Shown: positions 16,127-24,873 of the stretch, piece by piece
How the letters are laid out: every line of letters begins with the position of its first letter
Position numbering within the stretch: position 1 is the first letter of the stretch
Assembly (NCBI GenBank): GCA_016872835.1
Contig: VGYX01000012.1
Location: forward strand, 1-64,000
DNA from: Planctomycetota bacterium
Lineage (GTDB): Bacteria > Planctomycetota > Phycisphaerae > Phycisphaerales > SM1A02
Length of the DNA stretch: 64,000 bases
Direction: 5' to 3'
Translations under genes and position numbers: made by a program
Notes under the pieces: model-generated
Told to the model about the DNA's origin: nothing
Databases searched by the model: none
Seen by the model: only the letters and a program-made list of their open reading frames with translations

Positions 16127-17184
16127 CGCGCCGCCAGACTCGAGAGGGGTTCCGCCGGAAGCGACAGCGGGTCGGACTCACCCGCCGCCAGTCGAAGCGC
16201 CGCGAGCGCGCCGATCATCGCGGCGTTGTCGGTGCAATGACGTGCCGCGGTCAGATGGAGCGCGAGTGTGCGTCGCGCCGCGAGTTGCTCCAGCATGGCG
16301 CGTACCGCGCCATTGCGGATCACGCCACCGCCGGCGAGCAGCGTGGAGGCCGGATGCGCATCGAGTGCGCGTTCGAGTCCCTTCTCGAGGGCTCGCACGA
16401 CGGCGGCCTGAAACGACGCGCACAGGTCTGCAACGCGAGTGGCGTCGAGTGGCGGTGGTGGTGGTCGTTGCGGACGGTTGGGCGCGCTCGGCACGCCGCG
16501 CACCGCATACAAAAGCGCAGTCTTCAGGCCGCTGAAGCTGAAATCCGCGCTGCCCGGGAAGCGTCCGGCCTCGAACTCGAAGGCGGTCGCGTTGCCGCTG
16601 GCCGCCGCGCGTTCGATCGCGGGACCGCCGGGCCAGCCGAGGCCGAGGATGCTGGCCGCCTTGTCGAAGGCCTCGCCCGAGGCGTCGTCGCGCGTGCGCG
16701 CGAGGATCCGCGCCCGCAGCGGCGAATCGAGCGCCAGGATGTGCGTGTGCCCGCCGCTGGCGACCAGTCCGATCGCCGGGTATTTCGGCGGATCGGTGTC
16801 GAGGTGGCATGCGGCCAGATGCGCCTGCACATGATCCACGCCGAGGAACGGCTTGCCGATCGCCCACGCGAAGGCCTTCGCCGCGCTGGTGCCGACCAGC
16901 AGCGAACCGATCAGGCCAGGACGGTTGCCGGCGGCCACCGCGGCGAGCGCGCGCGGTTCGATCTTGGCGCGCTCGAGCGCCGTGCGGATCGCGGGGGTGA
17001 GCTTCTCCAGATGCGCGCGGCTGGCCAACTCGGGCACCACACCGCCGTATTCGGCGTGCACCTCGTCCTGCGTGATCACGGCCTCGCTGCAGGTCTCGAT
17101 GCGCTCGCCGCGCAGGGTCACCACGGCCGCGGCGGTCTCGTCGCAACTCGTCTCGAGCGCCAGGATGTGCAGCGGAGCCGTCAC
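16123..17184 (-). CDS. tsaD: tRNA N6-adenosine threonylcarbamoyltransferase
   Basis: Transfers threonylcarbamoyl to A37 of tRNAs that read ANN codons, working with TsaB and TsaE. It has 353 residues with the ASKHA fold: ALETSCDETAAAVV at the start, the metal-binding HVQAH near residue 115, LVASGGHTHILAL and FSFSGLKTALLY. The usual GPGL in the phosphate-binding loop reads NRPGLIGSLLVG, a variant. A proline-rich insertion (PNRPQRPPPPP) interrupts the second domain. The start is a GTG at 17184 with a TAGGAT box 6 nt upstream. Only 25 bp separate it from divergent hflX. Confidence 0.95.
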   Translation of the reverse strand: MTAPLHILALETSCDETAAAVVTLRGERIETCSEAVITQDEVHAEYGGVVPELASRAHLEKLTPAIRTALERAKIEPRALAAVAAGNRPGLIGSLLVGTSAAKAFAWAIGKPFLGVDHVQAHLAACHLDTDPPKYPAIGLVASGGHTHILALDSPLRARILARTRDDASGEAFDKAASILGLGWPGGPAIERAAASGNATAFEFEAGRFPGSADFSFSGLKTALLYAVRGVPSAPNRPQRPPPPPLDATRVADLCASFQAAVVRALEKGLERALDAHPASTLLAGGGVIRNGAVRAMLEQLAARRTLALHLTAARHCTDNAAMIGALAALRLAAGESDPLSLPAEPLSSLAAR

Positions 17185-17190
17185 CCCGGC

Positions 17191-17200
17191 ATCCTAGAAT
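17191..17200. promoter_or_regulatory. Overlapping divergent -10 boxes for tsaD and hflX
   Basis: The 10-bp string ATCCTAGAAT contains TAGAAT on the plus strand (17195-17200, 9 nt before the hflX ATG) and TAGGAT on the minus strand (17196-17191, 6 nt before the tsaD GTG). Both start codons lie within a 25-bp gap, so both transcripts would have little or no leader and the two polymerases would compete for the same DNA. Confidence 0.55.
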
Positions 17201-17209
17201 CCGCGCTTC

Positions 17210-18628
17210 ATGGAAACCGGCCTTGCCCAAGAGCGCATCCTGGCGGAGCGCACGATCCTCGTGCAGGTGCGCCTGCCCTCGAGCGACGTGGACGAGCGCG
17301 ACCCGATGGGCGAATTGCGCGCGCTGGCCGAGACCGCAGGGGTGACGGTGGTGGGCGAGATGGAGCAGAACCTGAAGGTGCCGCGGGGCGCCACCTATCT
17401 GGGCAAGGGCAAGGTCGAGGAGCTGGCGGCGATGGTGCAGGCGCTCGACGCGAAGGCCGTGATCTTCGACAACGATCTCTCCCCGAGCCAGGTGCAGGGT
17501 CTTGAGGAGGCGATCCGCTGCAAGGTGCTGGACCGCAGCGAGCTCATCCTGGACATCTTCGCCAACCGCGCCACGACCCGGCAGGCGCAGCTGCAGGTCG
17601 AGATCGCGCAGCTGCAGTACACCGCTCCGCGCCTGCGCGCGATGTGGTCGCACCTTGGGCAGGTGACCGGTGGCGCGCCGGTGGGCGTGGGCACGCGCGG
17701 TCCCGGCGAGCAGCAGCTCGAGATCGACCGCCGACTGGTGAAGTCGCGCGTCGACCGCTTGAAGGGCGAACTTGACGAGATCGCGGGCCGCAAGCAGCGC
17801 GAGGTGCAGGCGCGGCGCACCGAGCACTTCACCGTGGGTCTGGTCGGCTACACGAATGCCGGCAAGAGCAGCCTGTTCAACGCGCTCACGCGCGGCGGCG
17901 CCTTCGCCAACGACCAGCTCTTCGCCACGCTGGGCACACGCGTGGAGCAGTGGAATCTGGGTGGCGGCAACGCCTGCATGCTCAGCGACACGGTCGGCTT
18001 CATCCGCGACCTTCCGCACCATCTGGTGGCGAGCTTCCGCAGCACGCTCGAGGACGCTGTGCACGCGCACCTGCTGCTGGTGGTGCTGGACGTGAGCGAT
18101 CCACGCGCCGAGACGCAGTTGGAGGTGGTGCAGTGCACGCTCGACGAGATCGGCGCCATCACGCCCGAGCGCCTGCTGGTGCTGAACAAGAGCGACCGGC
18201 TGGACACGCTCTCGGCGCGCGAGGCGGAACGCGTGCATCCGCCCTCGTGGTGGCTGGAGCGGCATCCCGGCGCGATGTCGGTGAGCGCGCGGACGGGCGC
18301 GGGGCTCGACGCGCTGGCCGCCACGGTGCTGGATCGCATGAAGGGTGCCGTGCGCACATTGCGCCTGACCGTGCCGCTGCGCGACGCGCGCACGGTCGAC
18401 TTCCTCGAGAAGCGATGCCCCGTGCAGGCCCGCGACTACGTCGATGCAAGTGTGACGTTGACCGTCGACATCGGGCGCCGTCAGGTGGACCAGCTGCTGT
18501 CCCGAGGCGCGCGCTTCGACATCGAGGGGGTGCCGGCGAACGATTTCGTGCGAACGCAGTGGGATCCCGCGCCCATGCGCCCCGATCGTGGTGCACCGCC
18601 GCACGAACGGATGGTCGAGGGCTGGTGA
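17210..18628 (+). CDS. hflX: Ribosome-associated GTPase HflX
   Basis: A GTPase that binds the 50S subunit and splits stalled ribosomes under stress. It has 472 residues. The N-terminal nucleotide-binding domain carries YLGKGKVEELA, the middle glycine-rich helical linker has GVGTRGPGEQQLEIDRR, and the G domain has GYTNAGKSS (about residue 213), DTVGFIRDLP (about 260) and NKSD (about 325). The length and domain order are normal. The ATG at 17210 has no ribosome-binding site; a TAGAAT box ends 9 nt before it. It is divergent from tsaD and convergent with the next gene. Confidence 0.96.
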   Translation: METGLAQERILAERTILVQVRLPSSDVDERDPMGELRALAETAGVTVVGEMEQNLKVPRGATYLGKGKVEELAAMVQALDAKAVIFDNDLSPSQVQGLEEAIRCKVLDRSELILDIFANRATTRQAQLQVEIAQLQYTAPRLRAMWSHLGQVTGGAPVGVGTRGPGEQQLEIDRRLVKSRVDRLKGELDEIAGRKQREVQARRTEHFTVGLVGYTNAGKSSLFNALTRGGAFANDQLFATLGTRVEQWNLGGGNACMLSDTVGFIRDLPHHLVASFRSTLEDAVHAHLLLVVLDVSDPRAETQLEVVQCTLDEIGAITPERLLVLNKSDRLDTLSAREAERVHPPSWWLERHPGAMSVSARTGAGLDALAATVLDRMKGAVRTLRLTVPLRDARTVDFLEKRCPVQARDYVDASVTLTVDIGRRQVDQLLSRGARFDIEGVPANDFVRTQWDPAPMRPDRGAPPHERMVEGW

Positions 18629-18641
18629 GTGTGTCGCGCGC

Positions 18642-19577
18642 CTATCCGGCGCGTGAACGCAACAGCGCCGCGCGCGCGAGTGCCGCACTCGCCCCCGAGG
18701 GTGCGGGCGTGCTTCGCAGCCACATCTCGCCGCCGCTCAGCCCGGGGCGCGAGCCCTCGCCCTGCAGCACGGTCCAGCACGCGATGCCGGCGTCGCGCGC
18801 AAGGCTGCGCGACCAGAGTCCTGTGTCGTCGCGACCGTAGGCCTGACGCTCGCCGCGGCGGGGCATGCGGTCCCAGCGCGCGATGAACGATCCAAGCAGC
18901 GCGTGATCGAGCAGATCCGCGTCGCAGGCGCTGCTTCCGACCACCATGATCGCGTTGGCTTGCCCGGGCATGCACTGCTGCGCCGCGCGCTCGAGCAGTC
19001 GGTCCATGCGCGCGAGCACCGCCTGACGGTCCGGCCGTTCCACGCGCACCTCGAGGCGCTCGGCGGGACGGTCGATGCGAAGCGCGCCGAGTTCGCGTTG
19101 CGCCGCGTCGCGCACGCAGATGGACTCGCCGATGTCGCCGTCGCGCAGGAAGGCCTCGAAGGCGTGACCCAGTCGGCGCATGCCAAGCGCGTTCAGTTGC
19201 GGGTCCCACCGGATCTCCACGCGCGCGGGGCGGCCCCGCCGCAGGCAGTTGCGCAAGGTGGCGGGAATGGTGGGGGGCTTGAAGTCGGACACCTCGAGTC
19301 GCTTCACGTGCACATGCAGGCGCTCGCCGCCGCGGGTGAGGCGGAAGTCGCAGGTGCGCCCCGTGGGCGTGGGCGTCTCGGCCTCCACCGAACATCCCGC
19401 GCGCATGGCCCGCTGCGCGACCAGGATCTCGGCCACCACCGCGGGCGTGCGCTCAGCCGTGGCGCGTTCAAGGCGCTGCACCAGCCGCTGCAGGGTGTCG
19501 AAGTTGGCGCGGTCCACGCAGGCGCGGGCCTGCTTGCGAAGGGATTCCAGGATGCTCGAGATCGCGTGCGCGTTCAT
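18642..19577 (-). CDS. Unknown protein with possible PD-(D/E)XK-like core
   Basis: A 311-residue protein of unknown function starting at the ATG 19577 (MNAHAISSILESLRKQ), which has AAGG upstream; a GTG at 19619 is an alternative. The N-terminal 60 residues are helical. Then come EILVAQRAMRAGCSVEAE and CDFRLTRGGERLHVHVKRLE, a spacing that resembles the E...D...x-K core of PD-(D/E)XK nucleases, although the second acidic residue is replaced by H (HVK). The second half has no motif I recognise. It converges with hflX, with 13 bp between stops. Confidence 0.6.
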   Translation of the reverse strand: MNAHAISSILESLRKQARACVDRANFDTLQRLVQRLERATAERTPAVVAEILVAQRAMRAGCSVEAETPTPTGRTCDFRLTRGGERLHVHVKRLEVSDFKPPTIPATLRNCLRRGRPARVEIRWDPQLNALGMRRLGHAFEAFLRDGDIGESICVRDAAQRELGALRIDRPAERLEVRVERPDRQAVLARMDRLLERAAQQCMPGQANAIMVVGSSACDADLLDHALLGSFIARWDRMPRRGERQAYGRDDTGLWSRSLARDAGIACWTVLQGEGSRPGLSGGEMWLRSTPAPSGASAALARAALLRSRAG

Positions 19578-19690
19578 GCGGACCTTGCTGGGTTTGGAGC
19601 CGGAACAGACGGAATCCACGTGTCAGGAAACCCGTGGGTCGGCTTCACAGGCGATGGAATACCGCCGATGCACGCTCCGGAGGGAACGGG

Positions 19691-19981
19691 ATGGACCATG
19701 TTCGAGGAATCGGTCGTCGGGAGGCCTGGCAGTTCGCCGTCGTACCCGTGCGGCGCGAGGGCGACGAGTTGGAGGTGCTGAGCACGGCGGCGCATGCGGG
19801 CCGCGCGATGCGCTTCATCCGTCGCGTGCTCGGACTTCGGCCTCGCATTCGCCTGGTGAGCGAGCAGGTTCTCGCCGATGCGCTGAGGGAGCGCTTCGCT
19901 TTCGAGGGCGGTCCACCGCCCGGCATGCGACCCGGGTCGTTCGACCCGGGGCAGGCGCACTTGGGTGACAACGGTGACTGA
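19691..19981 (+). CDS. Small protein resembling a type II secretion ATPase N-terminal (MshEN-like) domain
   Basis: A 96-residue protein. The ATG at 19691 follows a good GGAGGG site at 6 nt. The stretch QFAVVPVRREGDELEVLS, then RIRLVSEQVLADALRERF, resembles the N-terminal domain found in GspE/PilB-type ATPases and c-di-GMP-binding MshEN domains, but here it stands alone without an ATPase. It lies on the plus strand between two minus-strand genes and is followed by the tRNA-Phe gene. The similarity is by eye and function is unknown. Confidence 0.5.
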   Translation: MDHVRGIGRREAWQFAVVPVRREGDELEVLSTAAHAGRAMRFIRRVLGLRPRIRLVSEQVLADALRERFAFEGGPPPGMRPGSFDPGQAHLGDNGD

Positions 19982-20010
19982 GGTGCGGGCACGCGCCGTG
20001 GGGCGCGCAA

Positions 20011-20083
20011 TGGCAACTCCCGGACTTGAACCGGGGACACCCGCATTTTCAATGCGGTGCTCTACCAACTGAGCTAAGTTGCC
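20011..20083 (-). tRNA. tRNA-Phe (GAA)
   Basis: A complete 73-nt cloverleaf on the minus strand: acceptor GGCAACT/AGTTGCC with discriminator A, D-arm AGCTCAGTTGGTAGAGC, anticodon loop TTGAAAA (anticodon GAA) closed by CCGCA/TGCGG, and T-arm with GGTTCAAGTCC. CCA is not encoded. The upstream minus-strand reading frame stops inside its first 10 nt. Confidence 0.97.
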
Positions 20084-20667
20084 GTCGCGGCATGCACCGC
20101 GGGGGAGGCAAGGCTACGCCCGTTGGACAGCGTGTCAAGGCGCTCTCGCTGGGAACTCTCCCAGCGGGCCTCGATGCCGCCGAAGAGCCGGTCCGCGAGC
20201 CAATGTCGCAGCGGGCGGAGGCCCGCGTACCACTGCAGACGAGGCAGGGGCCATCCGTCGTCGCGCACGCGGTCATCGGGGGCGCCCAGGGTTCCACGAC
20301 GGGCGTCGATCCAGAAGCGGCGCGCGGCCAGTGCGCCCTCGATGCCGAACTGGTCCATGGCGGCGCGCTCCAGGCACCAGCCATGATGGTTCGCAAGGTC
20401 GGTCCATGCGGCGGCATCGCCACGCACGCACGCGACGGCATGCGCAACGCCATCAAGATGTTGCAGCACACGCTCGGGTCGACTCGCCACGGCCAGGCCC
20501 GCCTGCGTGAGGTGCGTCAGGATCTCGTCGGGGTGCACGCGGAACATCGCGAGCGCCTCGGCCGCCGAGGCGAAGCAGGCGCGGCGCACCATCGCGTCGA
20601 CATCAGCGCCGATCGGCACCGGTCCGCGCACCACCACGTCTCGCCTTGTCGCAGTTGAATTCTCCAC
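20074..20667 (-). CDS. Unknown protein ending inside tRNA-Phe
   Basis: A 197-residue frame from a GTG at 20667 (VENSTATRRDVVVRGPVPIG). A TAGACT box (20690-20685) lies 17 nt before the start and AGGAC just upstream of it, which argues for this start over longer frames reaching 20868. The protein has an N-terminal helical section (ADVDAMVRRACFASAAEAL) and a Trp/Arg-rich C-terminal part (LQWYAGLRPLRHWLADRLFG). I recognise no family. Its stop codon is within the 5' end of tRNA-Phe on the same strand, so the mRNA and the tRNA precursor probably share a transcript. Confidence 0.6.
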   Translation of the reverse strand: MENSTATRRDVVVRGPVPIGADVDAMVRRACFASAAEALAMFRVHPDEILTHLTQAGLAVASRPERVLQHLDGVAHAVACVRGDAAAWTDLANHHGWCLERAAMDQFGIEGALAARRFWIDARRGTLGAPDDRVRDDGWPLPRLQWYAGLRPLRHWLADRLFGGIEARWESSQRERLDTLSNGRSLASPAVHAATAT

Positions 20668-20737
20668 GAGTGTCCTGTGGCCGCAGTCTAAACCGGGGCG
20701 AGGCCGCGTCAATGAAATCCCCGACAATCGGTGCGAT

Positions 20738-21514
20738 TCATTGCGGAGGAGAACCGAGCAGTTCTCGGCACATGTCACGAAGGGCCGGGAATTTGGCTCG
20801 CCATGCGCGAACACGCTCGGGGTCGATGTCCGCGAACAACGCCATCTTCTCGGAACCAGCCTCGGCAAGGATTTCGCCGTCGGGAGCGATGATCAGGCTT
20901 CCCCCTGCATAGGTCGCGTTGGGTTCCTGTCCCACGCGGTTGCAGGCCACCACGAACGCCTGGTTCTCGATGGCACGCGCGATGGCCAGCGCACGCCAAT
21001 GCGCCTGCCGGACCTGAGGCCAGCAGGCGGACAGGATCATCAGTTCCGCACCGGCCACGGCGGCGTGTCGCCACAACTCCGGAAAACGCAGGTCGTAGCA
21101 GATGAAAGCGCTTGTCTGCAGGCCACCGACCTCGGCGATCGCGATGCCGCGCCCGGACGCGTAGGCGCGTGGTTCGCCGGCCGGCGAGAAGAGGTGGTTC
21201 TTGGCGTAGTGGAGCAGCGTGCGGCCTTCGGGATTCACGGTGACCGTGACGTTCCGGAAGGTGGTGCCGTGTCGCTCCACGAAACCCACGTGCAGGAAGC
21301 ATCCGTGTCGGCGCGCCAGATCTGTGGCGAAGGACAGGCTTGCACCATCGCACGCATGCTCGGGATGCATGGTGAAGCCGCTCTCCGCCATCTCGGGGGT
21401 CACCACCAGCGCACCACGGACATCACCTGCGGCGGCGAGCAAGTCCGAGATGCCACGCCGACTGGCCGGCAGGTTCTGCCACACGGGATCGCATTGCAGC
21501 AGGACGCACCGCAT
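20738..21514 (-). CDS. Nitrilase-superfamily amidase (omega-amidase-like)
   Basis: A 258-residue carbon-nitrogen hydrolase. The catalytic triad is visible: Glu in TPEMAESGF, Lys in YAKNHLF and Cys in FICYDLRFPELW. The length and the ICYDLRFPELW motif fit the Nit2/YafV omega-amidase branch, which deaminates alpha-keto acid amides, but related amidases cannot be excluded. The ATG at 21514 lies only 7 nt after the mature 3' end of tRNA-His on the same strand, so the mRNA probably starts in the tRNA precursor and is released by tRNA processing. Confidence 0.88.
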   Translation of the reverse strand: MRCVLLQCDPVWQNLPASRRGISDLLAAAGDVRGALVVTPEMAESGFTMHPEHACDGASLSFATDLARRHGCFLHVGFVERHGTTFRNVTVTVNPEGRTLLHYAKNHLFSPAGEPRAYASGRGIAIAEVGGLQTSAFICYDLRFPELWRHAAVAGAELMILSACWPQVRQAHWRALAIARAIENQAFVVACNRVGQEPNATYAGGSLIIAPDGEILAEAGSEKMALFADIDPERVRAWRAKFPALRDMCRELLGSPPQ

Positions 21515-21521
21515 GAAGAAG

Positions 21522-21595
21522 GGAGACCGACGGGGCTCGAACCCGCGACACCCGGGACCACAACCCGGTGCTCTGCCAACTGAGCTACGGTCTCC
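21522..21595 (-). tRNA. tRNA-His (GTG)
   Basis: A complete minus-strand cloverleaf with the histidine-specific extra G-1 (21595) opposite C73 (complement of 21522), acceptor GAGACCG/CGGTCTC, D-arm AGCTCAGTTGGCAGAGC, anticodon loop TTGTGGT (anticodon GTG) and T-arm GGGTTCGAGCCC. CCA is not encoded. Confidence 0.97.
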
Positions 21596-21609
21596 GTGAC
21601 GAAGGGACA

Positions 21610-21638
21610 ACTGTACGACCTTGCGGGGGGAACGGCAA
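21610..21638 (-). promoter_or_regulatory. Promoter of tRNA-His and the nitrilase-family gene
   Basis: On the minus strand TTGCCG (21638-21633) and TACAGT (21615-21610) are 17 nt apart. Initiation near 21603 would leave about 8 nt before the mature tRNA end. Confidence 0.6.
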
Positions 21639-21666
21639 GGCAGGGGTGCCCGTGGAAACGGGGAGG

Positions 21667-21695
21667 TTGGTTGGTCTCCGGGGGGGTGGTACGAT
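21667..21695 (+). promoter_or_regulatory. Promoter of pckA
   Basis: TTGGTT (21667-21672), 17 nt, TACGAT (21690-21695). The predicted start near 21702 leaves a short leader that contains AAGGAG (21712-21717) at the right distance before the ATG at 21723. This is a leadered, Shine-Dalgarno type gene. Confidence 0.65.
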
Positions 21696-21722
21696 TGGCC
21701 CCTTCCATTTCAAGGAGCAGAC

Positions 21723-23303
<1,581 letters not shown>

Positions 23304-23313
23304 GCGAGGTCGC

Positions 23314-24534
23314 ATGCCCGCCACCGTGCTCGACGTGACCTACGACGATGTGGTGGAGGCGATGGTGCGCATCGCCGATGGCTTGGTGCGTACGCCGTGT
23401 CACGAGAGCGCCGCGCTGTCGGAACTCTGCGGCGCAACGATCTTCTCGAAGGCGGAGTATCTGCAGCGCACGGGCAGCTTCAAGGAGCGCGGGGCCCGCA
23501 ACGCGCTGCTGCAGCTGGATGCGGCCGCACGCGCGCGCGGCGTGGTGGCGGCGAGCGCGGGCAATCACGCGCTGGCGCTGGCCTACCACGGGCGCGATCT
23601 CGGCATTCCGGTGACGGTGGTGATGCCCAAGGGCGCGCCGCTGGTGAAGCAGGTGCGATGCGCGCACTACGGCGCTCGGGTGCTGCTGTCTGGAGACACG
23701 ATCGCGGACGCGAAGGTGAAGGCGGACGAATTGGCGAAGGCGGACGGCTTCGCGTACGTGCACGGTTTCAACGACGCCGCGATCATCGCAGGCGCGGGCA
23801 CGGTGGCGCTCGAGATCTTGGATCAGGTGCCGCGCGTGGACGCGATCGTGGTGCCGGTGGGCGGTGCGGGACTGATCGCGGGGGTGGCGCTGGCCGTCAA
23901 GGAGGCGCATCCGCATGTGCAGGTGATTGGCGTGGAACCCGCGCGCTGTGCCAGCCTGATGAAGGCGATGGAAGCGGGCAAGCCGGTGCATGCGTTCGAC
24001 GGGCCGACGCTCGCGGATGGCCTGGCGGTACCGCAGGTGGGCGATCGCGCGTACGCGATCGCGCGCGAGCGCGTGGATCGTGTGGTGAGCGTCAGCGAGG
24101 AGGACATCTCGCTTGCGATCCTGCGTCTGGTGGAACTGGAGAAGGGCGTGGTGGAGGGTGCGGGCGCCGCGCCGCTGGCGGGATTCCTGGCAGGCAAGTT
24201 GCCATTCCTGCAGGGCAAGCGCGTCGCGCTGCTGCTGTGCGGTGGCAACATCGATCCGATGGTGCTGAGCCGCGTGATCGAGCATGGCGTGGCCGTGGAC
24301 GGGCGCCTGGCGCAGTTCAGCGCGGTGATCTCGGATCGGCCGGGAGGTCTTGCGGAACTGGCGAGCACGATTGCGGCCACTGGCGCAAGCATCCAGCAGA
24401 TCGAGCATGAGCGCGCATTCGGCGAGGCGGATGTGAGCCGCGTGACCGTGCGCTGCCGGGTCGAGGTGCGAGACTCGGGGCATCTTGCGGCGTTGAAGGC
24501 TGCGCTGGTGTCGAAAGGCATCCGCGTCGACTGA
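23314..24534 (+). CDS. ilvA: Threonine ammonia-lyase with C-terminal ACT domain
   Basis: A PLP enzyme that deaminates L-threonine to 2-oxobutanoate. It has 406 residues. The PLP lysine is in TGSFKERGARNALL (K57), with the AGNHALALAYHG substrate loop and glycine-rich VPVGGAGLIAGVALAV phosphate loop after it. Residues from about 330 form one ACT domain (SDRPGGLAELASTIAATGAS), as in shorter threonine deaminases; the long double ACT-like tail of E. coli IlvA is absent. Biosynthetic or catabolic use is not settled. Other threonine-degrading genes in the window are the L-threonine dehydrogenase and kbl. Confidence 0.92.
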   Translation: MPATVLDVTYDDVVEAMVRIADGLVRTPCHESAALSELCGATIFSKAEYLQRTGSFKERGARNALLQLDAAARARGVVAASAGNHALALAYHGRDLGIPVTVVMPKGAPLVKQVRCAHYGARVLLSGDTIADAKVKADELAKADGFAYVHGFNDAAIIAGAGTVALEILDQVPRVDAIVVPVGGAGLIAGVALAVKEAHPHVQVIGVEPARCASLMKAMEAGKPVHAFDGPTLADGLAVPQVGDRAYAIARERVDRVVSVSEEDISLAILRLVELEKGVVEGAGAAPLAGFLAGKLPFLQGKRVALLLCGGNIDPMVLSRVIEHGVAVDGRLAQFSAVISDRPGGLAELASTIAATGASIQQIEHERAFGEADVSRVTVRCRVEVRDSGHLAALKAALVSKGIRVD

Positions 24535-24537
24535 CGC

Positions 24538-24804
24538 CCCAGAACGAGGGTCAGAGGTTGTCACGGACCAGATGACCTCTCGACGCGCTCCGCCGCCGCC
24601 ATGACCCGCGAAGCGCTGTCGCGAAGAGCGCCGTGAGCATCGGGTGTGTCTCGCCGGACCTGATGCGCCGAGCGGAGCGATGAGCGCCAAGCCGAGGCGG
24701 ATGTGAAGCGGAGCCGAGGCGGCTGCGTGCGGGTCATGGGGGCGGCGCTGGAGCGCTGGAACCGGCGGAAGTGGTCGGTAACACTCTCTGGCCCTCGTTC
24801 TGGG
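24538..24804. repeat. Long imperfect inverted-repeat element (MITE- or REP-like)
   Basis: Terminal arms of 33 nt (24538-24570 and 24772-24804) match as inverted repeats at about 27 positions, starting CCCAGAACGAGGG. A second inner pair, CCATGACCCGC (about 24600-24610) with its reverse complement GCGGGTCATGG (about 24730-24740), lies in register, so much of the 267-bp element can fold into one long hairpin. It has no transposase. The arms share AACGAGGGTCAGAGGT-GT and GACCA with the single copy at 39742. It fills most of the 339-bp gap between ilvA and the next gene; I see no terminator or clear promoter in the rest. Confidence 0.75.
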
Positions 24805-24873
24805 ACGGTGGTTTGTGCGGATTGTTCCGCCTGCGCACTCAAGCGGGGCCCTCGTCGCGTCGATGCCGCCTGC

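Noticed and set aside
21522..21596. tRNA-His appeared to lack the encoded G-1.
   Set aside because: With the acceptor stem set by U8 and A9, the stem is GAGACCG/CGGTCTC and the first G (21595) is G-1 opposite C73, so the tRNA is normal.
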